From NCBI RefSeq assembly GCF_008801405.1, contig NZ_VZPV01000002.1, positions 248,001 through 312,000 of the forward strand: a DNA stretch of 64,000 bases, read 5' to 3'. This DNA is from Ralstonia insidiosa (GTDB lineage: Bacteria > Pseudomonadota > Gammaproteobacteria > Burkholderiales > Burkholderiaceae). Positions 57,782-64,000 of this stretch are shown piece by piece. The translations under genes were made by a program, and so were the position numbers. Each line of letters begins with the position of its first letter. The stretch's first letter is position 1. The notes beneath the pieces are model-generated. The model did not search any database, had not been told where the DNA came from, and saw nothing but the letters and a program-made list of their open reading frames with translations.

Positions 57782-57823
57782 GGTGTGTGTTGCGCCGCCG
57801 CAGGTGTGTGTTGCGCCGCCGCG
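57782..57823. repeat. 21-bp tandem duplication
   Basis: Two adjacent copies of GGTGTGTGTTGCGCCGCCGC(A/G), differing only at the last base, in the gap between the convergent DUF1059 and LuxR genes. A variable-number repeat or slippage product is likely. Confidence 0.7.
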
Positions 57824-57834
57824 CAAGCGTCTGC

Positions 57835-58473
57835 CTAGCGATGCGCAGATGACGCCAGCATCAACCGCACCACATCGCACTGGCTATGTGTATTGGTCTT
57901 GCGGTAGACGTGCTTGAGGTGCGTGCGCACCGTGTCGAGCGAAATACCCAACGTGCGCGCAATGCATGCCGGGTCCGCACCACGCGCGAGCAGATCCGCC
58001 ACGTCCGCTTCACGCGGGGTCAGCCGAAACGCGTCGGTCAGCCACAGGCTGGGGGATTGCGCAGGCACGATGCCGGCGCGGGCGGCAACGCGTTGCCAGC
58101 AAAGCGGCAACGCCTGCGCAAGATGCGGCAGCAAATCCCGCGGCGCAGAACGCTTGGCCAACAGCGGCACGCCGCGCACGCGATAGTCCAGCCATACCGC
58201 ACCACGCACCTCCGCATCGGCCAGCGGCCAGGCATCCACCCCGTCGCAACGGGCCGCATGCAATAGCAAATCCGCTGTGTGCGCACCACCTGAGGCCGCC
58301 CAATGCAGGCGACCGTCTACCCGCCAGCGGACCATGGCCGCAGCATGATCCGCGCTGCAGACATCGCGCAGCACGTTCATGATGCCCACGGCATCACCCG
58401 CGCACGCCGCTTCGTAACACCGGCGCAGCACGGTTGCCGAGGCATGGGAGGGCATGGCGGCAAAACGCGGCAT
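57835..58473 (-). CDS. LuxR family transcriptional regulator
   Basis: A 212-residue regulator. The C-terminal LuxR/FixJ-type helix-turn-helix runs from about 148 to 205: FRLTPREADVADLLARGADPACIARTLGISLDTVRTHLKHVYRKTNTHSQCDVVRLML. The N-terminal 140 residues are helix-rich and do not match an autoinducer-binding domain that I know, nor a receiver domain (no phospho-Asp signature). The signal is unknown. It is convergent with the DUF1059 gene. A 6-bp hairpin CCTTTT-CGG-AAAAGG lies upstream of it at 58531-58545. Confidence 0.85.
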   Translation of the reverse strand: MPRFAAMPSHASATVLRRCYEAACAGDAVGIMNVLRDVCSADHAAAMVRWRVDGRLHWAASGGAHTADLLLHAARCDGVDAWPLADAEVRGAVWLDYRVRGVPLLAKRSAPRDLLPHLAQALPLCWQRVAARAGIVPAQSPSLWLTDAFRLTPREADVADLLARGADPACIARTLGISLDTVRTHLKHVYRKTNTHSQCDVVRLMLASSAHR

Positions 58474-58604
58474 GGATGAAATCCGGGCATAGCAGGCATC
58501 GGGGCTCGCAACTGATACGCCCCGATAGACCCTTTTCGGAAAAGGATTTCATTATAGAAAGCGCACCCGACAGCGCGCTGCGTCGTTTGCCCTAGGCCGG
58601 AATC

Positions 58605-59042
58605 TCAGGCCAGCGCGCGGCGCGCCATCCACCGGGCCCGCAGGTGGTCGTACGCAAGGTTGAAGAAGAACGTGTACGGCAGGAAAAACAGCATGATGCC
58701 GATGTCGATCACGAAGGCTTCCCACAGGCTCACGTTCAGCCACCACGCGCCCAGCGGCACCAGCATCACGACCAGGCCGCCTTCGAACAGGCAGGCGTGC
58801 ACCACGCGCACGGCCAAGGTGCGCGAGAGCTTGTAGCGATGCTCCACACGCTCGAAGAGCGCGTTGAAGATCATGTTCCACACCATCGCCACGCCGGCAA
58901 ACATGAGCGTGAGCGCACCCATGTGTGCAAGCGGCACGCCCATCAGCCAGCTGAACAGCGGCGCGCAGATGATGGTGGCGAGGAGCTCGAAGCTCAGCGC
59001 GTGGAAGACGCGCTCAACAGGGGTTTTGGCTGGGACTTGCAT
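58605..59042 (-). CDS. PACE family efflux transporter (AceI-like, BTP domain)
   Basis: A 145-residue inner-membrane protein with four predicted transmembrane helices in two tandem bacterial transmembrane pair repeats. The first repeat begins VFHALSFELLATIICAPL, with the conserved Glu at 19 that matches the essential E15 of AceI. The second begins VVHACLFEGGLVVMLVPL, also with an acidic residue. PACE proteins export chlorhexidine and polyamine-like biocides by proton exchange. The ATG at 59042 has GGAG before it; an open frame continues upstream but crosses the divergent promoter. A LysR gene is divergent, the normal aceI-aceR layout. Confidence 0.9.
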   Translation of the reverse strand: MQVPAKTPVERVFHALSFELLATIICAPLFSWLMGVPLAHMGALTLMFAGVAMVWNMIFNALFERVEHRYKLSRTLAVRVVHACLFEGGLVVMLVPLGAWWLNVSLWEAFVIDIGIMLFFLPYTFFFNLAYDHLRARWMARRALA

Positions 59043-59105
59043 GAAGGACTCCGATGAATAGGCGCAATTTTCATCGGTGGAAGTCGATTTATCCAGTTCG
59101 ATAGC

Positions 59106-59120
59106 ATCGGTTTTTCCGAT
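59106..59120. promoter_or_regulatory. LysR box (T-N11-A) ATCGG-TTTTT-CCGAT
   Basis: Perfect 5-bp inverted repeat with 5-nt spacer, which contains a T-N11-A core, lying in the divergent region between the PACE gene and its LysR gene. It is 34 bp from the LysR start and 64 bp from the PACE start. Confidence 0.5.
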
Positions 59121-59153
59121 ATATTGAGCGGATACCGCCATCTGGAGCCAACC

Positions 59154-60044
59154 ATGCGTCACTCCCCTGAAGCGCTGCTGGCCTTTGCGGAGGCCGCCAC
59201 GCTCGGTTCGTTCTCGGCGGCGGCGCGCAAACTGGGCAAACGGCAATCGACCATCAGCGAGGCGATCGGCAACCTGGAAATCGACCTCGGCCTGACGCTG
59301 TTCGACCGCAGCACGCGCCAGCCGACGCTCACCGAAGCGGGCCGCGCCATGCTCACGCAGGTGCGCCGCGTGCTCGAAGCCGGTGAGCAGATGGACCGCC
59401 TGGCCGCGCAGATGGCCGGCGGCCTGGAGGCGCGCCTCACCCTGGTGGTGTCCGACACGTACCAGTCCGACCGCTACGAACAGACCCTTGCCGCGCTTGA
59501 GCAGCGGTTTCCCGACCTGGAACTCGAATGCCTGATCGCCGAGTACGAAGACGTGCTCGACATCATCCAGCAGGGCCGTGCGCAGCTCGGCCTGGTGGCA
59601 ACGCAACCGGCCTATCCGCCCGACATTGGCGCGGCCACCATTGCCGAGCAATCGGAGATCAGCCTGTTCGTCGGGCGGCAGCATCCGTTCGCGCAATACG
59701 GCAACCAGGAGGTGCCGCATGCGATGCTGCGCGAGGCGCGCGAGTTGCGCCTCAATACCTTTGTCGATCCGATCGGGCCGCGCGCTGAAACCACACCCGT
59801 GCGCAGCCTGCGCCGGTGGTCTGCGCCAAGCTACCTGATGCTGCTGGAAATGGCGGTGCTGGGCTTCGGTTGGACGGAACTGCCGCGCTGGCTGGTCGAC
59901 CATTTCGCCGCGGATCGCCTGCATGAAGTGCGCGCGCGCGGCTGGCCCCGGCATGTGCCGGTCGATGTGGTGTGGTCACGCAAGCGCACGCTCGGCCAGG
60001 CCGGTGCGTGGCTGCTGGAGACCATGCTGGCGGAAACGGCGTAG
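59154..60044 (+). CDS. LysR family transcriptional regulator (probable AceR-like)
   Basis: A 296-residue LysR regulator. Its helix-turn-helix is in the first 60 residues (LLAFAEAATLGSFSAAARKLGKRQSTISEAIGNLEIDLGLTLFDR). The effector domain starts at GGLEARLTLVVSDTYQSDRYEQTLAALEQRFPDLELECL. The ATG at 59154 follows TGGAG; an upstream in-frame ATG adds ten residues but would cover the LysR box. Divergence from the PACE transporter gene, as with AceR and aceI in Acinetobacter, suggests that it activates the transporter in response to the exported cation. Confidence 0.92.
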   Translation: MRHSPEALLAFAEAATLGSFSAAARKLGKRQSTISEAIGNLEIDLGLTLFDRSTRQPTLTEAGRAMLTQVRRVLEAGEQMDRLAAQMAGGLEARLTLVVSDTYQSDRYEQTLAALEQRFPDLELECLIAEYEDVLDIIQQGRAQLGLVATQPAYPPDIGAATIAEQSEISLFVGRQHPFAQYGNQEVPHAMLREARELRLNTFVDPIGPRAETTPVRSLRRWSAPSYLMLLEMAVLGFGWTELPRWLVDHFAADRLHEVRARGWPRHVPVDVVWSRKRTLGQAGAWLLETMLAETA

Positions 60045-60051
60045 GCGGGGC

Positions 60052-60924
60052 TTACTCGTCCAGCCGCTCGATGATCAGGCGCGAGAGCCGTGCCGTCTGC
60101 TCTTTCGAGAGCGAGAACTCCACGCCGAACGACGGAAACGCAGACGCGCGCGCACCGAGCGCCGGCGAGCCGCTGGCAACACGCCCCGTGATCGAGAAAT
60201 CTTCTTGCTGGCCGTCGACATAGGCGCTGAAATCCAGGATCAGCCGATCGCCCGGCTGACACGTTGCACCCACGCTCTGTACCAGGGCACCGTTCAAACA
60301 AATGTCCCGGATGATGACGACGCGATCGGCAGCCGTTGCCGTTTGCCCCTCCGCGCGCATCGTGGCGCCGATGCGGACCTGCACCCGCTTTGCCTTGCGC
60401 AGCGGCACCTTATGTACCTTGGTGGGCATCGCAAGGACGATGTAGGGTGACGGAAACTGCCCCGACGCCACCACGCTGCATAGCATGCTGACGACCGCGC
60501 GGCCGGAGAATCCGCGCAACAGCAGCACGTCACGCACTTCGGGGCGCAGCGTGCGCTTGGCATCGGTGGGCTGCGTAATGAACAGCGCCTCGCCCTCGAT
60601 ATAGCCGATCAAGCGGCACGGCAACGGGCCCCGCACCGGTGCCGATTTTTCCTGAACCTGCAATACCGTACCAATCGTCAGGCCGGTCGCACCCAGGCGC
60701 GGCTTGCCCTCGGTGGCATCAACGGATGGAGCCACTGCGGCCGCGCCGGGCTGATCAGAAGCCATCACCGGACCGTGGTGGAACAGCAGTCGTGCGTCTT
60801 CCGCATCGGGCACCACCACCCCAGCCGGCAGCAGCAGCCTGCCCCCGCTGTCTGCCAGTGCAAACGGCAGTGGCTGGCCGATCGGTACATCTTCCTGCGT
60901 GAGTTGCCGCGTAGGCTGGGTCAT
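60052..60924 (-). CDS. PilZ-domain c-di-GMP effector protein (YcgR-like)
   Basis: A 290-residue protein with an N-terminal PilZN-type region (about 8-150) and a C-terminal PilZ domain. The c-di-GMP signature RxxxR is present as R176-K-A-K-R180. The second motif, normally D/N-x-S-x-x-G, reads D207-I-C-L-N-G212, with Cys in place of Ser. The domain layout is that of YcgR, which slows flagellar rotation when c-di-GMP is high. The start is uncertain: the ATG at 60924 fits the domain start, but in-frame ATGs occur 60 and 69 bp upstream and no clear ribosome-binding site is seen. Confidence 0.82.
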   Translation of the reverse strand: MTQPTRQLTQEDVPIGQPLPFALADSGGRLLLPAGVVVPDAEDARLLFHHGPVMASDQPGAAAVAPSVDATEGKPRLGATGLTIGTVLQVQEKSAPVRGPLPCRLIGYIEGEALFITQPTDAKRTLRPEVRDVLLLRGFSGRAVVSMLCSVVASGQFPSPYIVLAMPTKVHKVPLRKAKRVQVRIGATMRAEGQTATAADRVVIIRDICLNGALVQSVGATCQPGDRLILDFSAYVDGQQEDFSITGRVASGSPALGARASAFPSFGVEFSLSKEQTARLSRLIIERLDE

Positions 60925-61078
60925 GGCTGGCGTTGGGGGCGTGTTCGTCAGGGTCTTGTCCAAGGCTCGTGCCTTGGCAGGCATGTCGACCATTTTGCAA
61001 CAATGGATGGCAAATGCGCGGAGATCAACCACCGCGCCCTGCTTCCTGCCTGACACACATCAACGCCAAGCGTTTGCG

Positions 61079-61468
61079 TCAACCGGCCAGCGCGGTTGCC
61101 TCGATCTCGACGGCCAGGCCGTAGTGCAGCGTCGGCACCGGCACCACGGCACGCGCGGGGCGCAGCTCCCCGATCCATGCGCGATACAGCGTGTCGAACG
61201 CGGGCCAGTGCGTTTCCATATCGGTTACGTACACACGCACCTGCACCAGGCGTGAACGGTCAGTGCCAGCAGCGGCAAGCACCGCATCCAGGTTGGAGAG
61301 GACTTGCCGCACCTGCACCTCGAACGGCGCATCGACCAGCTTGTCACCCGTGGGCGTGACCGGAATCTGCCCAGCCACGAATACGAAGCCGTTGGCGCAA
61401 ACCGCGTGCGAGTAATGCCCGGCGGGCGGGCGCAAATCGGGCGCGTTCAGGTAGCGAGCTTCGCTCAT
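61079..61468 (-). CDS. RidA family protein (enamine/imine deaminase)
   Basis: A 129-residue RidA/YjgF homologue that hydrolyses reactive 2-aminoacrylate and related enamines released by PLP enzymes. The substrate-binding Arg is R106 in RPARAVVPV, with Glu E121 in AVEIEATA, and the FVFVAGQIPVTPTGDK and QVLSNLDAVLAAAGTDRSRLVQVRVYVTDM stretches are classical. Its start overlaps the stop of the upstream dehydratase gene by 4 bp. That pairing makes sense because the dehydratase would generate the enamine that RidA clears. Confidence 0.93.
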   Translation of the reverse strand: MSEARYLNAPDLRPPAGHYSHAVCANGFVFVAGQIPVTPTGDKLVDAPFEVQVRQVLSNLDAVLAAAGTDRSRLVQVRVYVTDMETHWPAFDTLYRAWIGELRPARAVVPVPTLHYGLAVEIEATALAG

Positions 61469-62433
61469 GCGGCACCCAATACCAGCTTGGCGAACAACTG
61501 CAGATCCACATTGCCGCCCGACAGGATCACGCCGACACGCTTGCCACGCACGTCCACCTTGCCATTCAGCACGGCAGCCGCCGCCAGGCAGCCGGTAGGC
61601 TCGACCACCGCCTTCATGCGGCTGGCGAAAAACTGCATGGTGCTCACAAGTTCGGCATCGCTCACGGTGATGATGTCGTCGACCAGCTCGCGGATCACGG
61701 CGAAGGTGTAGTTGCCCAGGTGCTGCGTCTGCGCGCCGTCAGCCAGCGTCTTGGGCGTATCGATGTGGACGATCTCGCCCTTGCGGAAGCTCTGCTGGCC
61801 GTCGTTGCCGGCCTCGGGCTCCACGCCGATGATCTTGCAGGCGGGGTTCAGCGCGCGCACTGCCGTAGCCGTACCCGAGAGCAGTCCGCCACCGCCCAGC
61901 GGCGCCAGCACCACGTCGAACGGGCCCGCATCTTCGATCAGTTCCTTGGCGGCCGTGCCCTGCCCGGCCATCACGTGCGGATGGTCGTACGGCGGGATCA
62001 GCGTCAGGCCCTGTTCTTCGGCCAGCTTGCGCCCGATGGCTTCGCGGTCTTCGGTGTAGCGGTCGAAAAACACCACCTCGCCGCCGTAGCCACGCGTGGC
62101 TTCCACCTTGATGACCGGTGCGTCCTTGGGCATGACGATGACGGCACGCATGCCGAGCAGCCGCGCCGACAGCGCAATCGCCTGCGCATGGTTGCCCGAC
62201 GAGAACGTGATCACACCCGCCTTACGCTGCGCCGGCGTGAACTGCGACAGCGCGTTGTACGCGCCGCGAAACTTGAACGCGCCCATGCGCTGGAAGGTCT
62301 CGGCCTTGAAGAACAGTTCGGCGCCGGTCATGGCGTTGGCGGTGGCGGACGTCAGCACGGGCGTCTTGTGGGCTACGCCTTGCAGGCGGGCATGGGCGGC
62401 AACAACGTCGTCATAGGAAATCGGCAAGCTCAT
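61465..62433 (-). CDS. PLP-dependent threo-3-hydroxyaspartate/serine/threonine dehydratase
   Basis: A 322-residue fold-II PLP enzyme. The PLP lysine is K54 in GAFKFRGAYN, the phosphate loop is GGGGLLSG near 180, SSGNHAQA is near 77-84, and a Ser in the late ILSGGNVD motif contacts the ring nitrogen. It dehydrates beta-hydroxy amino acids to keto acids and ammonia. Its size without an ACT regulatory domain fits catabolic threonine dehydratase or threo-3-hydroxyaspartate ammonia-lyase; residues deciding between them are not obvious. A TTG four codons upstream overlaps the regulator stop. It is followed by ridA. Confidence 0.88.
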   Translation of the reverse strand: MSLPISYDDVVAAHARLQGVAHKTPVLTSATANAMTGAELFFKAETFQRMGAFKFRGAYNALSQFTPAQRKAGVITFSSGNHAQAIALSARLLGMRAVIVMPKDAPVIKVEATRGYGGEVVFFDRYTEDREAIGRKLAEEQGLTLIPPYDHPHVMAGQGTAAKELIEDAGPFDVVLAPLGGGGLLSGTATAVRALNPACKIIGVEPEAGNDGQQSFRKGEIVHIDTPKTLADGAQTQHLGNYTFAVIRELVDDIITVSDAELVSTMQFFASRMKAVVEPTGCLAAAAVLNGKVDVRGKRVGVILSGGNVDLQLFAKLVLGAA

Positions 62434-62441
62434 GGCGGGAC

Positions 62442-63086
62442 TCAAGTTGGGGTGTTTTCGGGGAGGTAGGTGTAGACGGTGGAGCGCGCCACGCCCAGCG
62501 TTTGCGCAACCTCCGACAGCGCGCGGCGCAGGTTGAGCAAGCCGCTGGCGGCCAGTTCGCGCATGGCTTCGCGGCGCTGGTCCAGCGTCATGGCCATGGG
62601 CGTGGTGTTGCGCGCGGCGGCAAAGCGTTCGAGTGCGGCACGCACGTCTTCCACGCGGCGTGAGCCCAGCGATTCGGGCACCGGCGGCGCAGCCACGTCA
62701 ACGCGCATCAGTTGCGTAAGGCCGGTCGTCACGGCACTCAACATGGAGACGTCCATGTTCAGGCAGATGGCGGCCACGTATTCACCGCGGCTGTTCTTCA
62801 GGCCGATGGATGTGCTCTTGGCCGGCCGCCCGTCGGGAAACCGGTTGGCGTAGTTTTCAATGACTTCAGGGAAGTCCGGATCAGCCATGCGCGCCAGACC
62901 CAGCTCGGTCACGGCATCGCCCACCTGGCGGCCCGAGAGGTTGTTGGCGATGGCGACAACGGAATGATCGGGGTCGGTCAGGTCGTGCAGCACGATCTCG
63001 ACCAGTGGCGCCAGGGTCTTGCCCAGCGCCTCGACGATCTTGCGGCCTTCGCGCAGCAGAAGGTGGTTTTCTTCAGCGAGTGTCAT
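62442..63086 (-). CDS. YheO-like PAS/HTH transcriptional regulator
   Basis: A 214-residue regulator. The N-terminal YheO-type PAS domain (about 8-120) includes LVEIVLHDLTDPDHSVVAIANNLSGRQVGDAVTEL and STSIGLKNSRGEYVAAICLNMDVSML. The C-terminal DauR-type HTH (about 160-210) includes RREAMRELAASGLLNLRRALSEVAQTLGVARSTVYTYL. DauR represses D-arginine catabolism in Pseudomonas, and relatives commonly sit beside amino-acid dehydratase and RidA genes. It is first in the operon and likely controls it in response to an amino-acid-related ligand. Confidence 0.9.
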   Translation of the reverse strand: MTLAEENHLLLREGRKIVEALGKTLAPLVEIVLHDLTDPDHSVVAIANNLSGRQVGDAVTELGLARMADPDFPEVIENYANRFPDGRPAKSTSIGLKNSRGEYVAAICLNMDVSMLSAVTTGLTQLMRVDVAAPPVPESLGSRRVEDVRAALERFAAARNTTPMAMTLDQRREAMRELAASGLLNLRRALSEVAQTLGVARSTVYTYLPENTPT

Positions 63087-63171
63087 GGTATTGACGATAC
63101 GTCAGTTAATGACATTTCGTCAATACAGCGCTTCGCACCCCTGATGTTGCGCGCAAGTCCCAGCGAAATAG

Positions 63172-63220
63172 AAAAACGCCTGCCCGAAGGTCGAGAGAAC
63201 GGAGGTAACTTGGGCAGGCG
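63172..63220 (-). terminator. Terminator of the RND permease transcript
   Basis: On the minus strand CGCCTGCCC (63212-63220) pairs with GGGCAGGCG (63177-63185), a 9-bp GC-rich stem with a 26-nt loop, followed by TTTTTC. It lies 10 bp past the permease stop. Confidence 0.75.
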
Positions 63221-63229
63221 GGTGAAAAC

Positions 63230-64000
63230 TTACTCGGGCAGCAGTTGCCCGGCGGCCTGCGCAGTCTCATGCCGATCCCGCGGAGCATCAGACACGCCGC
63301 TCGGCCGGATCCTGAACCAGATGGAGTACATGGCCGGCAGGAACCCCAAGGTGAGGATTGTCCCGGCAAACGTCCCGCCGATGAGCGTGTAAGCGAGCGC
63401 GCCCCAGAACACCGAATGCGTCAGCGGGATGAAGGCCAGGATGGCGGCCAGCGCTGTGAGAATCACTGGCCGCGCACGTTGGACAGTTGCCTCCACCACG
63501 GCCCTGAACGGATCCAGCCCCTCGTCCTTGTTGTGCTGGATCTGCCCGATCAGGATGAGCGTGTTGCGCATCAGAATGCCCGACAGCGCAATCAAGCCGA
63601 CCAGCGCGTTGATGCCAAACGGCTGCCCGAACAGAATCAGCGTGGGCACCACGCCAATCAAGCCCAGCGGGCTGGTCAGAAACACCATGACCATCGCCGG
63701 AATGGACCGCACCTGGAAGATAAGGATCACCAGCGTGATAGCCAGCATGATCGGGAACAGCGGCAGCATGGCCTTCGTCGCCTTGCCGGATTCTTCGATG
63801 GAGCCCGCTTGCTCAATGCGGTATCCGCTAGGCAGTTTCTCGATGATGGGCTGAAGCTGCTTGCTGATGGCGGTCGACACATCGGGCGGTTGCAGGCCCT
63901 CGGCAATATCGCCTCGCACCGTGATGGTCGGCATGCGGTCGCGCCGACGGATGATGGGTTCTTCCATGCGCACATCGATCTTGCCAACCTGCGAAAGCGG
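63230..64000 (-). CDS. RND efflux permease, C-terminal part (cut by window end)
   Basis: The last 256 residues of an inner-membrane RND pump. They contain the end of the second periplasmic domain (YRIEQAGSIEESGKATKAMLPLFPIMLAITLVILIFQVRS) and the last five transmembrane helices (GINALVGLIALSGILMRNTLILIGQIQHNKDEGLDPFRAVVEATVQRARPVILTALAAILAFIPL, FAGTILTLGFLPAMYSIWFRI). The 5' part lies outside the window; reading frame is open to the last base. It is not a copy of the pump at 42543-45686. A GTG-ATG start near 63973 would give a truncated protein without the first half, so those are internal codons. The IQHNKDEG stretch resembles metal or solvent-type RND pumps more than AdeB. Confidence 0.9.
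   Translation of the reverse strand, partial: PLSQVGKIDVRMEEPIIRRRDRMPTITVRGDIAEGLQPPDVSTAISKQLQPIIEKLPSGYRIEQAGSIEESGKATKAMLPLFPIMLAITLVILIFQVRSIPAMVMVFLTSPLGLIGVVPTLILFGQPFGINALVGLIALSGILMRNTLILIGQIQHNKDEGLDPFRAVVEATVQRARPVILTALAAILAFIPLTHSVFWGALAYTLIGGTFAGTILTLGFLPAMYSIWFRIRPSGVSDAPRDRHETAQAAGQLLPE

Noticed and set aside
57782..57823. CRISPR array
   Set aside because: Only two adjacent units without spacers; no cas gene anywhere in the window.
58605..59954. A 449-codon open frame extending the PACE gene upstream
   Set aside because: The extra residues cover the divergent promoter and the LysR gene in antisense and have no transporter similarity; the PACE domain begins at the ATG at 59042 with its own ribosome-binding site.
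63230..63973. A complete 247-residue RND-like gene starting near 63973
   Set aside because: The frame continues open to the window edge and the sequence begins in the middle of a periplasmic domain, so this is the end of a larger permease.

Overview
The window is high-GC, densely coded DNA from a betaproteobacterium of the family Burkholderiaceae, most likely Ralstonia or a close relative. The evidence is the flhDC-motAB flagellar block, the many LysR/IclR/AraC-regulated catabolic islands, and the codon and GC character of the genes. This is an inference from gene content; the window has no rRNA or tRNA to fix the taxon. I found no CRISPR array, integrase, transposase or phage gene.

Layout. 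(1) 1-3544, minus strand: the flagellar master regulators flhD-flhC, two stacked terminators, then motA and the start of motB. Upstream of flhD is an 840-bp gene-free stretch with a cluster of TGTAGGA/TCCTACA palindromes. (2) 3545-10358, minus strand: a probable operon encoding a NitT/TauT-type ABC importer, an IclR regulator, a class III CoA-transferase, a citrate-synthase/citryl-CoA-lyase-like enzyme and an SMP-30-type lactonase. It looks like uptake and catabolism of an unidentified organic acid. (3) 10359-16702: assorted single genes (FlxA-like coiled coil, ClpP-fold membrane protein, GNAT acetyltransferase, secreted protein, 31-residue membrane peptide, FMN reductase, CPA2 antiporter). 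(4) 16945-19765: a two-subunit CoA-transferase, a DsbA-fold isomerase and a Crp/Fnr regulator.

(5) 19929-26851, plus strand: seven tightly overlapping genes. They encode a FabH-like ketosynthase, an SDR/epimerase, a metallo-beta-lactamase-fold hydrolase, an F390-synthetase/CapK-like adenylating enzyme, a PAP2-like membrane phosphatase or transferase, a sterol-desaturase-type hydroxylase and a fatty-acid desaturase. I read this as a lipid or long-chain natural-product pathway. It is the best candidate in the window for an undescribed system. (6) 26900-34037: alpha/beta hydrolases, a secreted repeat peptide divergent from a cupin-hydrolase pair, an AEC transporter, two LysR regulators and an aminotransferase.

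(7) 34086-39447: an AraC regulator divergent from a GMC oxidoreductase and an 838-residue fusion of a Baeyer-Villiger-type monooxygenase with a hormone-sensitive-lipase-type esterase. The layout recalls virS/mymA/lipR of Mycobacterium tuberculosis. (8) 39422-47147: a two-component system divergent from a complete tripartite RND efflux pump, like adeRS-adeABC. (9) 47424-56781: a phosphatase/phosphotransferase/SDR trio, a LysR/MBL pair, and a GntR gene followed by a second NitT/TauT ABC operon. That operon carries a 114-bp palindromic element between its permease and binding-protein genes. (10) 56854-64000: small conserved proteins, a LuxR regulator, a PACE-family efflux protein with a divergent LysR regulator, a PilZ-domain protein, a YheO regulator-dehydratase-RidA operon, and the C-terminal part of a second RND permease cut by the window end.
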